The translations under genes were made by a program, and so were the position numbers. A stretch of DNA of 64,000 nucleotides from Amycolatopsis sp. 195334CR (GTDB lineage Bacteria; Actinomycetota; Actinomycetes; Mycobacteriales; Pseudonocardiaceae): positions 2,418,001 through 2,482,000 of the forward strand of contig NZ_JAFJMJ010000002.1 of assembly GCF_017309385.1 (NCBI RefSeq). Reading direction: 5' to 3'. Positions 50,925 to 58,443 of the stretch are shown piece after piece. The notes beneath the pieces were generated by a model that had not been told where the DNA came from, did not search any database, and saw only the letters and a list, made by a program, of their open reading frames with translations. The number at the start of each line of letters is the position of its first letter. The first letter of the stretch is position 1.

Positions 50925-51880
50925 CGTCGTCCCTTCGCTAGGACCTCCGCCAGTGTTTCGACCATCGCCGCACCTGTGGAGGCCGCGAGCCAGCCGAACT
51001 GAGGCCCGGTGTTGGCTTCGAGGAAGACCCACCGGCCGTCGGGTCGCACGACGAAGTCTATCCCGGCGAGCACGAGACCGGCCTTGTCCAGATACCGGTG
51101 CACGCCCTCGGTGACGTCGGCGGGAACCTCGACAGCCCCATAGCTCAGGCCCTCGAGATCGGTACGCCAATCGATGCGGGCTGCGGGAGAGTGGGCGTGG
51201 ATGGCGACGGGAAACCAGGAGTCGCCGATGACGGTGAGGCGTACTTCGAACCTTTTGCCGAGTTGTTCCTGCAGGGTGGTCGCTGTGGAGGCGACCCCGG
51301 CAAGGTCGCGCCGGTCATCGGAGGTGATGGGCCGGGTAGGCGCGGAGCGGGGCCTGTCCTCGTTGTCGGTGAAGCCGCCAGGTCCGAGCAGTTTGGTGAT
51401 GGTGCCCGGCCACTGGTCGATGGCGGCCGCGGCGGTGTCCGCGTCGTTGGTGATGACGGTGTCGGCGACGTGCAGTCCGCACTCGCGCGCGATCGTCCAT
51501 TGGTAGGGCTTGTAAATGGCGTCGGCGCAGCGGTTGGGGTGGTTGACCCACAGCACGTCGAGGGCGGCGAGGATGCCGCCGAGGCCTAGTTTCGCTTCCC
51601 TGAACGCGACGTCCTGCACCGACTCGGACATCGATTCCGGTAGGTGGTAGGTCGAGGGGTTGCGCCGCCAGATCGAGCGGATCTCGGCCAGGTCGACCTC
51701 GTGGTGCTCGTTCCACAGCCGTCCTCGCCACCGGCCGTCCTCGAGCCGTGCCGCGAGTTTCAGGCGGGTGGGAAAGTCGCGAAGGTCGGTGCGGAAGACT
51801 GGTACATCGGTGTCGGTGAGGTGGCTGATCACCGCGTCCACTGTGGGGTCGAAGTCCCGGGCGAGGATGAGGACCGTCAT
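50921..51880 (-). CDS. tgmB: ATP-grasp ribosomal peptide maturase
   Basis: The 319-residue protein has a pre-ATP-grasp N-terminus (MTVLILARDFDPTVDAVISH, with RSIWRRNPSTYHLPE). The ATP-grasp domain contains TKLLGPGGF in the nucleotide loop, RFEVRLTVIGDSWFPVAIH and the metal-binding end AGIDFVVRPDGRWVFLEANT followed by GPQFGWLA. It belongs to the MvdD/SAV_5884-like family that joins Asp/Glu side chains to Thr/Ser hydroxyls or Lys amines in precursor peptides. It starts 6 bp after the precursor gene and overlaps the methyltransferase start: a tight three-gene operon. Confidence 0.92.
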   Translation of the reverse strand: MTVLILARDFDPTVDAVISHLTDTDVPVFRTDLRDFPTRLKLAARLEDGRWRGRLWNEHHEVDLAEIRSIWRRNPSTYHLPESMSESVQDVAFREAKLGLGGILAALDVLWVNHPNRCADAIYKPYQWTIARECGLHVADTVITNDADTAAAAIDQWPGTITKLLGPGGFTDNEDRPRSAPTRPITSDDRRDLAGVASTATTLQEQLGKRFEVRLTVIGDSWFPVAIHAHSPAARIDWRTDLEGLSYGAVEVPADVTEGVHRYLDKAGLVLAGIDFVVRPDGRWVFLEANTGPQFGWLAASTGAAMVETLAEVLAKGRR

Positions 51881-51886
51881 CGCGGG

Positions 51887-52180
51887 CTACTGCTCTTCCC
51901 AAGACCAGCTCTCGTTGTCCCCACCATCTCCGTCGGTGTGCGTGCCTTCGATGGTGGTCCAGTCTTTGGCCAGCGTGGGGCTGAGGGGCCTGCCGTGCGT
52001 GTCCACCGCGATCTGGGCGACCGGGTCGTAGCTGTGCTCTGGGCCCGGTGACAACACCATCACTGAGGCTCTGCGCAGAGCGAGGGGCAGGGCGGCCTCG
52101 TCATCGCGACACGCGCTGCGCTGCGCTGGCCGGCGGGCGCCGACTATGTCGTCCGACGCCAAGGGATCAGAGATCAGCAT
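51887..52180 (-). CDS. tgmA: ATP-grasp-modified RiPP precursor peptide
   Basis: The 97-residue precursor has a leader with the recognition-type block LPLALRRASVM (about 31-41) and SYDPVAQIAVDTHGRPLS (50-67), as in ATP-grasp target peptides. The C-terminal core DWTTIEGTHTDGDGGDNESW (73-92) and SWEEQ follow. The core offers Thr75, 76, 80 and 82 as ester donors, several Asp/Glu as acceptors, and Asp-Gly pairs prone to aspartimide formation. ATG 52180 follows GAGAGGA at good spacing. It lies directly before the maturase gene. The final product is predicted, not known. Confidence 0.85.
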   Translation of the reverse strand: MLISDPLASDDIVGARRPAQRSACRDDEAALPLALRRASVMVLSPGPEHSYDPVAQIAVDTHGRPLSPTLAKDWTTIEGTHTDGDGGDNESWSWEEQ

Positions 52181-52216
52181 GCCACGTCCTCTCGTGCCTC
52201 CCAGCGACTTTCCCCT

Positions 52217-52234
52217 GCTGCGCTTCCGCGCAGC
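52217..52234 (-). promoter_or_regulatory. hairpin in the leader of the RiPP operon
   Basis: GCTGCGC (52217-52223) and GCGCAGC (52228-52234) form a perfect 7-bp stem with a TTCC loop, 37 bases before the precursor ATG. It may lie in the 5' untranslated region and affect precursor output, or be the terminator of the fragment gene upstream. No clear promoter boxes were found. Confidence 0.4.
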
Positions 52235-52292
52235 CGTCCTTCCGAGGGTTGAATCCGGCGAGGATCGTCACTGTGCGAGTGCGGTCTGTTGC

Positions 52293-52553
52293 TCAATGCT
52301 CGCCCTCACTGTAGTGGGTGGTGCCGCGTCGCCAGCGGCGCAGCGGACGACCCCGGTAGGCCGACTCTCTCGCCCAGTTCGCGGCCAGCGTCCCGCCGTA
52401 GACCTTGGTGGCGAGGTGCTCGGCGTAGTCGCCCAGGGGCGCGTTACGGGTCCGTACGACGCCGCGCTCGCGCAGCTCGGCAAGGATCGCGGCGTACCGG
52501 CCCAATAGCTCCGGAACAGACGCTCCACTCAGGTCGTCGTGTGCTGTTCCCAC
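52293..52553 (-). CDS. short protein with DUF6998-like N-terminus, probably truncated
   Basis: The 86-residue frame begins at GTG 52553 (AAAGGA upstream) and contains VPELLGRYAAILAELRERGV followed by NAPLGDYAEHLATKVYGGTL, the conserved opening of DUF6998-type proteins. After AANWARE the usual continuation is missing and the end (RPLRRWRRGTTHYSEGEH) is unrelated. It may be expressed as a stub, or be a pseudogene. It is oriented the same way as the RiPP operon, 112 bp upstream of it. Confidence 0.5.
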   Translation of the reverse strand: MGTAHDDLSGASVPELLGRYAAILAELRERGVVRTRNAPLGDYAEHLATKVYGGTLAANWARESAYRGRPLRRWRRGTTHYSEGEH

Positions 52554-52576
52554 CCAGTTTCCTTTCCTGACAGCAC

Positions 52577-52748
52577 CAGCGAGGACGCACGTAACGGTCG
52601 CACACCACAACCGCGCCGTCGCGCAGCGCGGGCAGGATTTCGGTGGCGAGCTGATGGTGCCGGTCGGCTGCGCACAGGCAGGCCAGCCCGGCCGCGGTCA
52701 GCGTCTCGGCGATCAGGCGGACGGCGGTGGATTTCCCGACCCCGCCCC
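52577..52748 (-). pseudogene. thymidylate kinase remnant with internal deletion and frameshift
   Basis: Minus-strand translation gives GGVGKSTAVRLIAETLTAAG (P-loop), then at once LACLCAADRHHQLATEILPA and GAVVVCDRYV, the DRxH and DRY segments of dTMP kinase. About 40 residues that normally separate these are deleted. After DRYV the frame breaks, and the next conserved residues SSLVL appear in the neighbouring frame. The C-terminal half is absent. The fragment abuts the DUF6998-like stub. Confidence 0.7.
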
Positions 52749-52765
52749 TACTTAAGCTGCCCTGC

Positions 52766-53599
52766 ATGCCAAACCGCGAAGAGGCCGAACGGCGGCTGGA
52801 GAAGCTGTTCATCGCCGTCACCGCTTGGGCGTCCCGAATCAGGAAGCCACCCCCGGTCGCCGCTCCAGGCAGCAGCCTCGCGGCAGACGACCAGGCGTTT
52901 CCGTGCATGCCCGCTTCGACAATCGCCTACAACGGCCTGGCGGTCGCCGTCGAGCACCTGGACTATTTCCGCACGTCGTTCCAGGCCACTGGGCACATCT
53001 ATCCGGCGGCGAACTACACCGTGTTGCGGTCCGCCCTGATGGGGGCGGCACAGGCAGTCTGGGTGCTGGCGCCGCGGCCACGCCACGAACGGATCGGGCA
53101 TGCTCTCGACATTGCGGTCGACAGCTATAACCAGCAGCGCAACCTCGTCGAAGCGGCCACCGGCCTGAGTGCCGACCAGCAGGTCGTCACTGACCAGGTG
53201 CTCACCACGTTGGAGACCCGCTTGGTCGAGGCAGCGGTGGTCGCAACCGCGTTGGGCAGGGATGCCACCAAGATCCGGAAGTGGAAGCTCAGCATGACCC
53301 GGGTGATCACCGATGCGGTCGGGTTGGCCAACCCGGACAACACTGCCGACGCCTCCGCGATCCGTGCTGGCACTGCCTTGCTCTGGCGCTCGCAGAGCGG
53401 CCACGCCCACGGCACGCCGGGCAGCATGCTGTCGCTGATCGACCACGGCAGCATCGTCGACGGCGGTGCCGGCACGCTCTGGGCTACTGCGAGCACCTCG
53501 CTCGAGGGGGTCGTCTCTGCCGCCGGTGGCGCCGCGCTGCTGCTCAACGAAGCCTGGAAGCTCTACGACCTGCGCTGTCAAAACCTTGGCCAGGCATGA
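52766..53599 (+). CDS. hypothetical helical protein
   Basis: This is an unrecognised 277-residue protein from ATG 52766. It is largely helical, with a conserved-looking NYTVLRSALMGAAQAVWVLA stretch (about 95-115), repeated Ala-rich helices, and a late SGHAHGTPGSMLSLIDHGSI loop. The pattern recalls AbiV/HEPN-like or DUF5677-type helical proteins, but no RxxxxH motif is clear. The start is chosen because the upstream frame is antisense to the kinase remnant. A strong hairpin follows. Confidence 0.55.
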   Translation: MPNREEAERRLEKLFIAVTAWASRIRKPPPVAAPGSSLAADDQAFPCMPASTIAYNGLAVAVEHLDYFRTSFQATGHIYPAANYTVLRSALMGAAQAVWVLAPRPRHERIGHALDIAVDSYNQQRNLVEAATGLSADQQVVTDQVLTTLETRLVEAAVVATALGRDATKIRKWKLSMTRVITDAVGLANPDNTADASAIRAGTALLWRSQSGHAHGTPGSMLSLIDHGSIVDGGAGTLWATASTSLEGVVSAAGGAALLLNEAWKLYDLRCQNLGQA

Positions 53600-53739
53600 T
53601 CAGCGTAGTACGGAATAGGTTGCCGCACGCGCCGCTAGGCAGCTGCAGGGGATCGCAAGGTCCTCCGGGGGATCGAGCAGACTCTCGAACTGCAGCAATA
53701 GGCGACTACACTGCTTTGCCGTTCAGCATCCGACGCTGT

Positions 53740-53772
53740 CCGGCGGCAGGGACGTCACTCCCCTGCCGCCGG
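53740..53772. terminator. strong bidirectional hairpin between convergent genes
   Basis: CCGGCGGCAGGG (53740-53751) pairs perfectly with CCCTGCCGCCGG (53761-53772) around a 9-nt loop. It lies midway between the ends of the hypothetical gene (plus) and the sigma gene (minus), so it can terminate both transcripts. Confidence 0.7.
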
Positions 53773-53808
53773 GCAGCGCTCAGCTGGTTTCGGCGGTGTT
53801 CTCGGTCC

Positions 53809-54636
53809 TCAGAAGCCGCCTTCGCGGGTGATCAGCTCGCGCAGCTTGAGCAACGCGTTTTGTTGCACGGCGCGCACATTGCCGGGCTTCAAGCCGACGG
53901 CTTCCGCGGTCTCGGCGGCGGACAGTCCGACGGCCACGCGCAGGATGACGATCTCCTGGTCGAGCCGGGGCAGCGTGTGGATCAGGCGGTTGAGCCGTTC
54001 ACCAAGGTCGACTTCGCTCCCCTCCGGCTCCCCGGACTCCTTGCGGATCCGGGCGCCCGCGCGGATGGCGTCGGCGACCTTGTTCGCCGCGATCGCGTGC
54101 ACCAGGTAGAGGAACGCGCCGCCTCGGTCGTGGTACTGCGGCAGCGCGTTGAGCACCGCGACGCACACCTCCTGGGAGATGTCGTCGGCCGAGAACCAGC
54201 CCAGGTCGCGGCCACCGAGCCGCGCCCGACAGTACCGCGTCACCACCGGTTTCAACGCGGCGAGCAGGGCCGACATGGCGTCTTGGTCGCCCTCTGATGC
54301 CCGGCGGACCAGCGGCTCCAGATCTTCCTTGGTCAGCCGAGGGTACGAGGATGTGGCCCGGGTGGGTGTGGTGGCCGCCGGTGGTGTGCTCGTCGCGCCG
54401 CTGCGGCGCAGCGTGTCGGCGACGTCGCGGGCCGAGGTGCGGCGGCGGATGGCTGCCGTGGTGCCCAGCGATGATTCCTCCACCAGCGTGAGGAACTTGC
54501 GCAGCGCGGTGTTGTCGTCGGCCAGCTGGGCTTCCGCTGCCCTGACCTCGTCGGGGGTGAGGTAGCCGAGCTCGCCGATTGCGCGCAGGTGCTCGCGGGC
54601 CCGCTCCAGCTGGTCAGGATGCACGGTGATGTTCAT
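53809..54636 (-). CDS. sigma-70 family RNA polymerase sigma factor (ShbA-like) with N-terminal extension
   Basis: Residues 105-275 form an ECF sigma factor. Region 2 holds LGWFSADDISQEVCVAVLNA and AFLYLVHAIAANKVADAIRA; region 4 holds LPRLDQEIVILRVAVGLSAA and ETAEAVGLKPGNVRAVQQNA. The core resembles ShbA. The first 100 residues (a helical segment then a Ser/Thr/Pro-rich linker) are unusual. The start overlaps the upstream gene's stop by 4 bp (ATGA), indicating coupled synthesis with the HTH protein. Confidence 0.85.
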   Translation of the reverse strand: MNITVHPDQLERAREHLRAIGELGYLTPDEVRAAEAQLADDNTALRKFLTLVEESSLGTTAAIRRRTSARDVADTLRRSGATSTPPAATTPTRATSSYPRLTKEDLEPLVRRASEGDQDAMSALLAALKPVVTRYCRARLGGRDLGWFSADDISQEVCVAVLNALPQYHDRGGAFLYLVHAIAANKVADAIRAGARIRKESGEPEGSEVDLGERLNRLIHTLPRLDQEIVILRVAVGLSAAETAEAVGLKPGNVRAVQQNALLKLRELITREGGF

Positions 54637-55487
54637 GCTGAGCCTCCTGTGCGGCGGACCTGTTTGCGCTGGCGTTCGCGGTAGAGGCGGCCTTCGAGCT
54701 GCCGTTCGGTCAGCCCGACCACCTTGGCCGCCTCGGCATGGGTTTCACCGAGGAAAGCCACCCGGGTCACCGCTTCACGTGCGGTGTCGTTCTTGATGCT
54801 GCGCAGCTTGTGCAGGGCTTCCTGCTCGGCGACGACCTGATCGGCCGGGTTGGCGGAAGACGTGCCGGAATTCTGCGAAGGCGGGGCGTCGTCTGCGGTC
54901 AGCCCGAACGGGGTGTCCACGCCTTGTTCGGCGCGCCATCTTCGGAACACGGTGGGAAAGGAACGCAAGCACGCCCCGACGAAGAAGGTGCGCAACGAGG
55001 CGCCGCCATCCGGGGACCAGGCCCCGCCGACCATGGCGAACCGGTGGAACAGGCGCAGCGCTTCGGCGACGGTCTCCGCCGCCAGTTCGAATCGGTCGTC
55101 GGCGCACTCGGCTAGGCGCCGTTTGAGCAGTTCGGTGGCCGTGACCGGGCGGCGGATGGTCGCGCAGTGCTTGAAGATCAGCGTCCGGCGAATCCAGGAC
55201 CGCATGACCGGCAAGCCGTAGGCCGCCAGCTCGGCGCGGAACAGCTGGTACTCCGCGCCGGCGAACCCCTGCGCGCGCAGCCCGTTCACCAGTGCCTCGT
55301 CCGAACTCAGCCGCCAGTACAGCTCGGCCTGGTGCACCTCGTGACGTTCGTCCGCAGCGAGGTCTTCGTCCTCGTCGAGGTCGGCCAGCAGCCTGTCGAC
55401 CACCGCCAGCAGCGGTGCCAGGCCGTTCCCGGGTTGCTGGCGCGCAGGCGGGGACTCCGGACCCGCACCACGCTCTGCACCGGGCAC
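54633..55487 (-). CDS. sigma-like HTH protein coupled to the sigma gene
   Basis: The 284-residue protein has a C-terminal sigma region-4-like HTH (about 228-278: SIKNDTAREAVTRVAFLGET then HAEAAKVVGLTERQLEGRLY). A central helical part contains GGASLRTFFVGACLRSFPTV, reminiscent of region 2 aromatic residues. The N-terminus is acidic (LADLDEDEDLAADERHEV). GTG 55487 with AAGGAG upstream. It is not a standard sigma factor; it might act with the next gene as a split or modulating partner. Confidence 0.6.
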   Translation of the reverse strand: MPGAERGAGPESPPARQQPGNGLAPLLAVVDRLLADLDEDEDLAADERHEVHQAELYWRLSSDEALVNGLRAQGFAGAEYQLFRAELAAYGLPVMRSWIRRTLIFKHCATIRRPVTATELLKRRLAECADDRFELAAETVAEALRLFHRFAMVGGAWSPDGGASLRTFFVGACLRSFPTVFRRWRAEQGVDTPFGLTADDAPPSQNSGTSSANPADQVVAEQEALHKLRSIKNDTAREAVTRVAFLGETHAEAAKVVGLTERQLEGRLYRERQRKQVRRTGGSA

Positions 55488-55603
55488 CTGGCATCTCCTT
55501 GGTTGTAGCGACGGGCCTGGGGTCAGGGAGCGTCGGCGGGCTCCGCTCGCGCTCCGACTCTGCGAAACTCCACGACCTCTTCATAGGCCGCCCCACGGCG
55601 ACT

Positions 55604-55651
55604 ACCCCACGGTTTTCTTCAAAATTTTCCGGAGCGAGATTTTCGTGGGGT
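55604..55651. promoter_or_regulatory. interrupted inverted repeat upstream of the sigma-like pair
   Basis: ACCCCACG (55604-55611) and CGTGGGGT (55644-55651) form an 8-bp inverted repeat around an AT-rich 32-nt centre that includes AAAATTTTCC. It sits between the divergent start codons at 55487 and 55774 and is the most promoter-like piece of that gap. Confidence 0.4.
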
Positions 55652-55773
55652 GACCAGCAGGATCGTGCCTATAGACCTGGCAAAGCCAGGATCGAGGCGG
55701 CAAGGACCAGGCAGCGCGGATCAGCGTCACCGCGGGCTGCGACATCGCCGCTGGATCGCCAGAGGAGGACAGC

Positions 55774-55974
55774 GTGCTGCAGTGGGTTGCGACCGGATAC
55801 GGAGTGCTGGTCGCGGTGCTGATCGCCGCGGCCGCCGGAGTCGCCCTCTTCGTTCCCGACACCAGCCAGCGGGAGATGGGCTTCAAAGTGCTCAAGCTGA
55901 TGCTCGGCACCGCGACCGGCGCCGGCGGGACCCTCGCGCTCCTCGTGCGGGTACACGAGATCGGCCTGCTGTGA
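55774..55974 (+). CDS. small two-helix membrane protein
   Basis: The 66-residue protein has one hydrophobic helix at 8-27 (YGVLVAVLIAAAAGVALFV) and a second at about 44-62 (LGTATGAGGTLALLVRV), joined by a short polar loop DTSQREMGFK. The GTG start has AGAGGAGG in front. No family is recognised. The size and two-helix hairpin are holin-like, but there is no lysis gene nearby. Confidence 0.6.
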   Translation: MLQWVATGYGVLVAVLIAAAAGVALFVPDTSQREMGFKVLKLMLGTATGAGGTLALLVRVHEIGLL

Positions 55975-56196
55975 ACGATCGCGGAGCGCCTCGACGCCAG
56001 CTGGCCACCACGTCCTCCGCGTGGACCGACCATTTCGCGAGGTGGTGCCCGGGCAGAGGGACCTGCTGACCGATTTCTTTCGGTGTCGTGTGTTGAACGC
56101 TGTGATCATGTCGTTGGTGAAGGCAGAGCGAGCGGCGCGGCCAGTGCCGCGCGTGGGCGTCGTCTCGGGCTCTCCCCACCAAGGCGTGATGCAGCG

Positions 56197-57411
56197 TTAT
56201 CCCGTGCTCGGCGGATCGGGGTCCACGACGAACCCTCCCCACACCGCCGTCGACCGTGCCCGAATCTCGTCGCCGATGCCCGCAGGCCAGACCGTCTGGT
56301 CATCCCACCGCGCTCCGTTGAGTCGCGCTCTGGCCCAATCCTCGCGGCCGAGGGAGGCGCCGCTCAAGTCCGCCCCGCTGAGTTCCGCCCTGGTCAGGTT
56401 CGTCCCCCCGAGGTCGGCCTCGGTCAAATCCGCGCCGCGGAGGCGGGCATCGGTCAGATCCGCGTCGCCGAGCAGGCTTCTGGTCAGGTCCGCGCCACCA
56501 AGGTGAGCGCCGGTCAGGTTCACCTTGAGCAGCAAGACAGCAGTCAGATTTGCCTCCCCAAGTTGGGCGTCGGTCAGGTCCACGAAGGTGAGGTCGGACT
56601 CGGTCAGGTCCGCGCGCATGAGGTTGGCGCCGCTCAGGTCCGCGCGGAAGAGGTTGGCGCCGGTCAGGTCCGCACCCGACAGGTCGGCGCGGTTCACGCC
56701 GAGCCGAGTCGGGAGCCGGCCCAGGACGGTCAGTGCCGCCTGGATGTCGACGCCGAGCGGAGCCCGCTTCGCACTCAGCCGCAGCGGGTAGGCGGTACCT
56801 CGGCCCATTGGCTGCACCCGCAGCACCGATCGGCGCCGCGCGCCCGAGGACGGGCGCGTGGTTTGCCTCCCGGGCGGGCGCACCCGAGGGGTGGCGCGGG
56901 ATGCGGTGCGCTCACGGACATAAGCGCTGAGCACCTCCACCACGATCGGATGGTCGCGTTTGGAGTCCACGGCCAGGCGTTCCAGGGCATAGATGCCGCC
57001 CAGACGGATGTCGAGCTTGTCGTCGCCGAGCTGGCCGACCGCCGTGGTGTAGCGGTCGGTGATCTGCCCTTGCTGGGTGAGCCGGTACGTGCGGGCGGTC
57101 AAGGCCAGGCTGCCCAGTGCGGCCATCCCGGCCAGCCCGGCGATAAGCCCGGTGCGGGTTACCGCTTCGGCGCTGGCGCGATCCTTCGGATCCGGCACGT
57201 ACCCGTACAGCGCTGGCGGCACCTGCCAGACCAGCCAACCCACCCCGGCGAGCACCGCCAACCCGCCTACAACGGCCAGCGCCCACAGCCCCACCCGGCC
57301 CGCCAGCCGCGACCAGTGCAGCCACGGCGTCCACAGCGCCACCAGTCGCGCCTCTCGTCGAGCCTCTCGCCACCGTCGGTGCGCACGTGTCACCGCTGCG
57401 TCTATCACCAC
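56197..57411 (-). CDS. pentapeptide-repeat protein with two membrane helices
   Basis: The roughly 404-residue protein from GTG 57411 (GTG 57408 equally possible) has two N-terminal membrane helices (LWALAVVGGLAVLAGVGWLV and TGLIAGLAGMAALGSLALTA). Then comes RLTQQGQITDRYTTAVGQLG, common to this family, and LGGIYALERLAVDSKRDHP. From about residue 245 pentapeptide repeats A(D/N)LxxAxL run for about 24 units (GADLTGANLFRADLSGANL). It is a membrane-anchored right-handed beta-helix of unknown role. Confidence 0.85.
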   Translation of the reverse strand: MVIDAAVTRAHRRWREARREARLVALWTPWLHWSRLAGRVGLWALAVVGGLAVLAGVGWLVWQVPPALYGYVPDPKDRASAEAVTRTGLIAGLAGMAALGSLALTARTYRLTQQGQITDRYTTAVGQLGDDKLDIRLGGIYALERLAVDSKRDHPIVVEVLSAYVRERTASRATPRVRPPGRQTTRPSSGARRRSVLRVQPMGRGTAYPLRLSAKRAPLGVDIQAALTVLGRLPTRLGVNRADLSGADLTGANLFRADLSGANLMRADLTESDLTFVDLTDAQLGEANLTAVLLLKVNLTGAHLGGADLTRSLLGDADLTDARLRGADLTEADLGGTNLTRAELSGADLSGASLGREDWARARLNGARWDDQTVWPAGIGDEIRARSTAVWGGFVVDPDPPSTG

Positions 57412-57593
57412 AGTCCAATGATCCCGGCCGTCCGATGATCGCGGCCGGGCGACCCCGACAGTTATGCCCGGACCGCCAGCCGGCGTAGCTGGCACCCGTT
57501 GTGATCGGCACCGACACATCGATCAAGGTTGTCCGCCCCGCCCGCCGGCCGTAGGACCGCAGCTCGACGGGGCACACAGGTCCGCGTACGTCA

Positions 57594-57863
57594 TCACGTC
57601 TCCGGCCCGGTCGCGCTGTTCCGAGCCTTCGTGCGCGCGAACAGCAACTGCTCGTGGCGGACACCGCCGGGCAGCCGGTTGAGCCAGACCGCGATTTGCT
57701 GCATGGCCTGATTCCAGGTGATTCCGAGTTCGGGATGAACCTCGTTGGGCCCGAGGTTGCCGAACGCCGTGGGACCTCCTTCTCCTCCGAGTCCGTTGAC
57801 GATGGCGACCTGCAGTTCCCAGGCGAGGTCTTCCTTCTGTGTGCGCGTCAGCCCGGCGGTCAC
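57594..57863 (-). CDS. small hypothetical protein
   Basis: The 89-residue protein has KEDLAWELQVAIVNGLGGEG and ITWNQAMQQIAVWLNRLPGG. No family recognised; soluble and mixed helical. Its ATG overlaps the upstream gene's stop by 4 bp, so it is translationally coupled to the Cys-rich small protein. The 3' end lies beyond any annotated neighbour. Confidence 0.6.
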   Translation of the reverse strand: MTAGLTRTQKEDLAWELQVAIVNGLGGEGGPTAFGNLGPNEVHPELGITWNQAMQQIAVWLNRLPGGVRHEQLLFARTKARNSATGPET

Positions 57864-58165
57864 TGGCCGGCCTCGCCCGCGGTCGTGCCGTGGCAGCGGG
57901 TGCCGTCACAGCCTGGCACCCGGCAGCGGACCCGCTCGTAGAGCTCGTCGGCCAGTTGCGCCAGATCCAGGCAGGGCTGGCTCCCGTCCGGCAGCGGGGC
58001 GCACACGATGTAGACCAGACCGCCGTCGTAGTTGTCCTTGCCGTACACGGCGTGGGCCACCTCGAGCGACACCGGATGCTTCATCGCGGCGGTGACGGCC
58101 TCGACCAGTGCGCCGCACCCGTCGCAGACGATCGACCGCCCGCTGAGCGTCGTCGCGATCGACAT
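57860..58165 (-). CDS. small Cys-rich hypothetical protein (putative zinc binding)
   Basis: The 101-residue protein has a CDGC knuckle at residues 14-17 and a C-terminal CRVPGCDGTRCHG cluster, which together could bind one or two zinc ions. The middle part (HAVYGKDNYDGGLVYIVCAP) is beta-like. GAGGGG precedes the ATG. It is coupled to the next small gene by a 4-bp overlap; the pair is probably accessory or plasmid-derived. Function unknown. Confidence 0.6.
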   Translation of the reverse strand: MSIATTLSGRSIVCDGCGALVEAVTAAMKHPVSLEVAHAVYGKDNYDGGLVYIVCAPLPDGSQPCLDLAQLADELYERVRCRVPGCDGTRCHGTTAGEAGQ

Positions 58166-58443
58166 GAGCAGCCCCTCATGAGTCCTGAAAACGGTTAGAA
58201 ACCCAGTTTTCGCCCGTTGAATATCGGACAGGTTTTCAGGCTCATGGTAGCCAGCGCATTCGGCTTTCCGCAACTGTCGATGTTCGAAGTTGTCTGCGGG
58301 GATGCCTGAACTCTTTTGCACGGGCTGGGTTAGTGTTCGGGCGGTGATGACCTTTGGTTCGTCAGAGCATTGAACCGGCGCTAACGTGCTCTCGGCTAGT
58401 TCCCCAAACTCGCGATCGTTTGTCATTTTGCTTTTGGTTACGT

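Noticed and set aside
56197..56700. Regular short repeats resembling a CRISPR or satellite array
   Set aside because: The about 15-bp periodicity comes from codons of pentapeptide repeats in a coding frame; there are no identical repeats with unique spacers.
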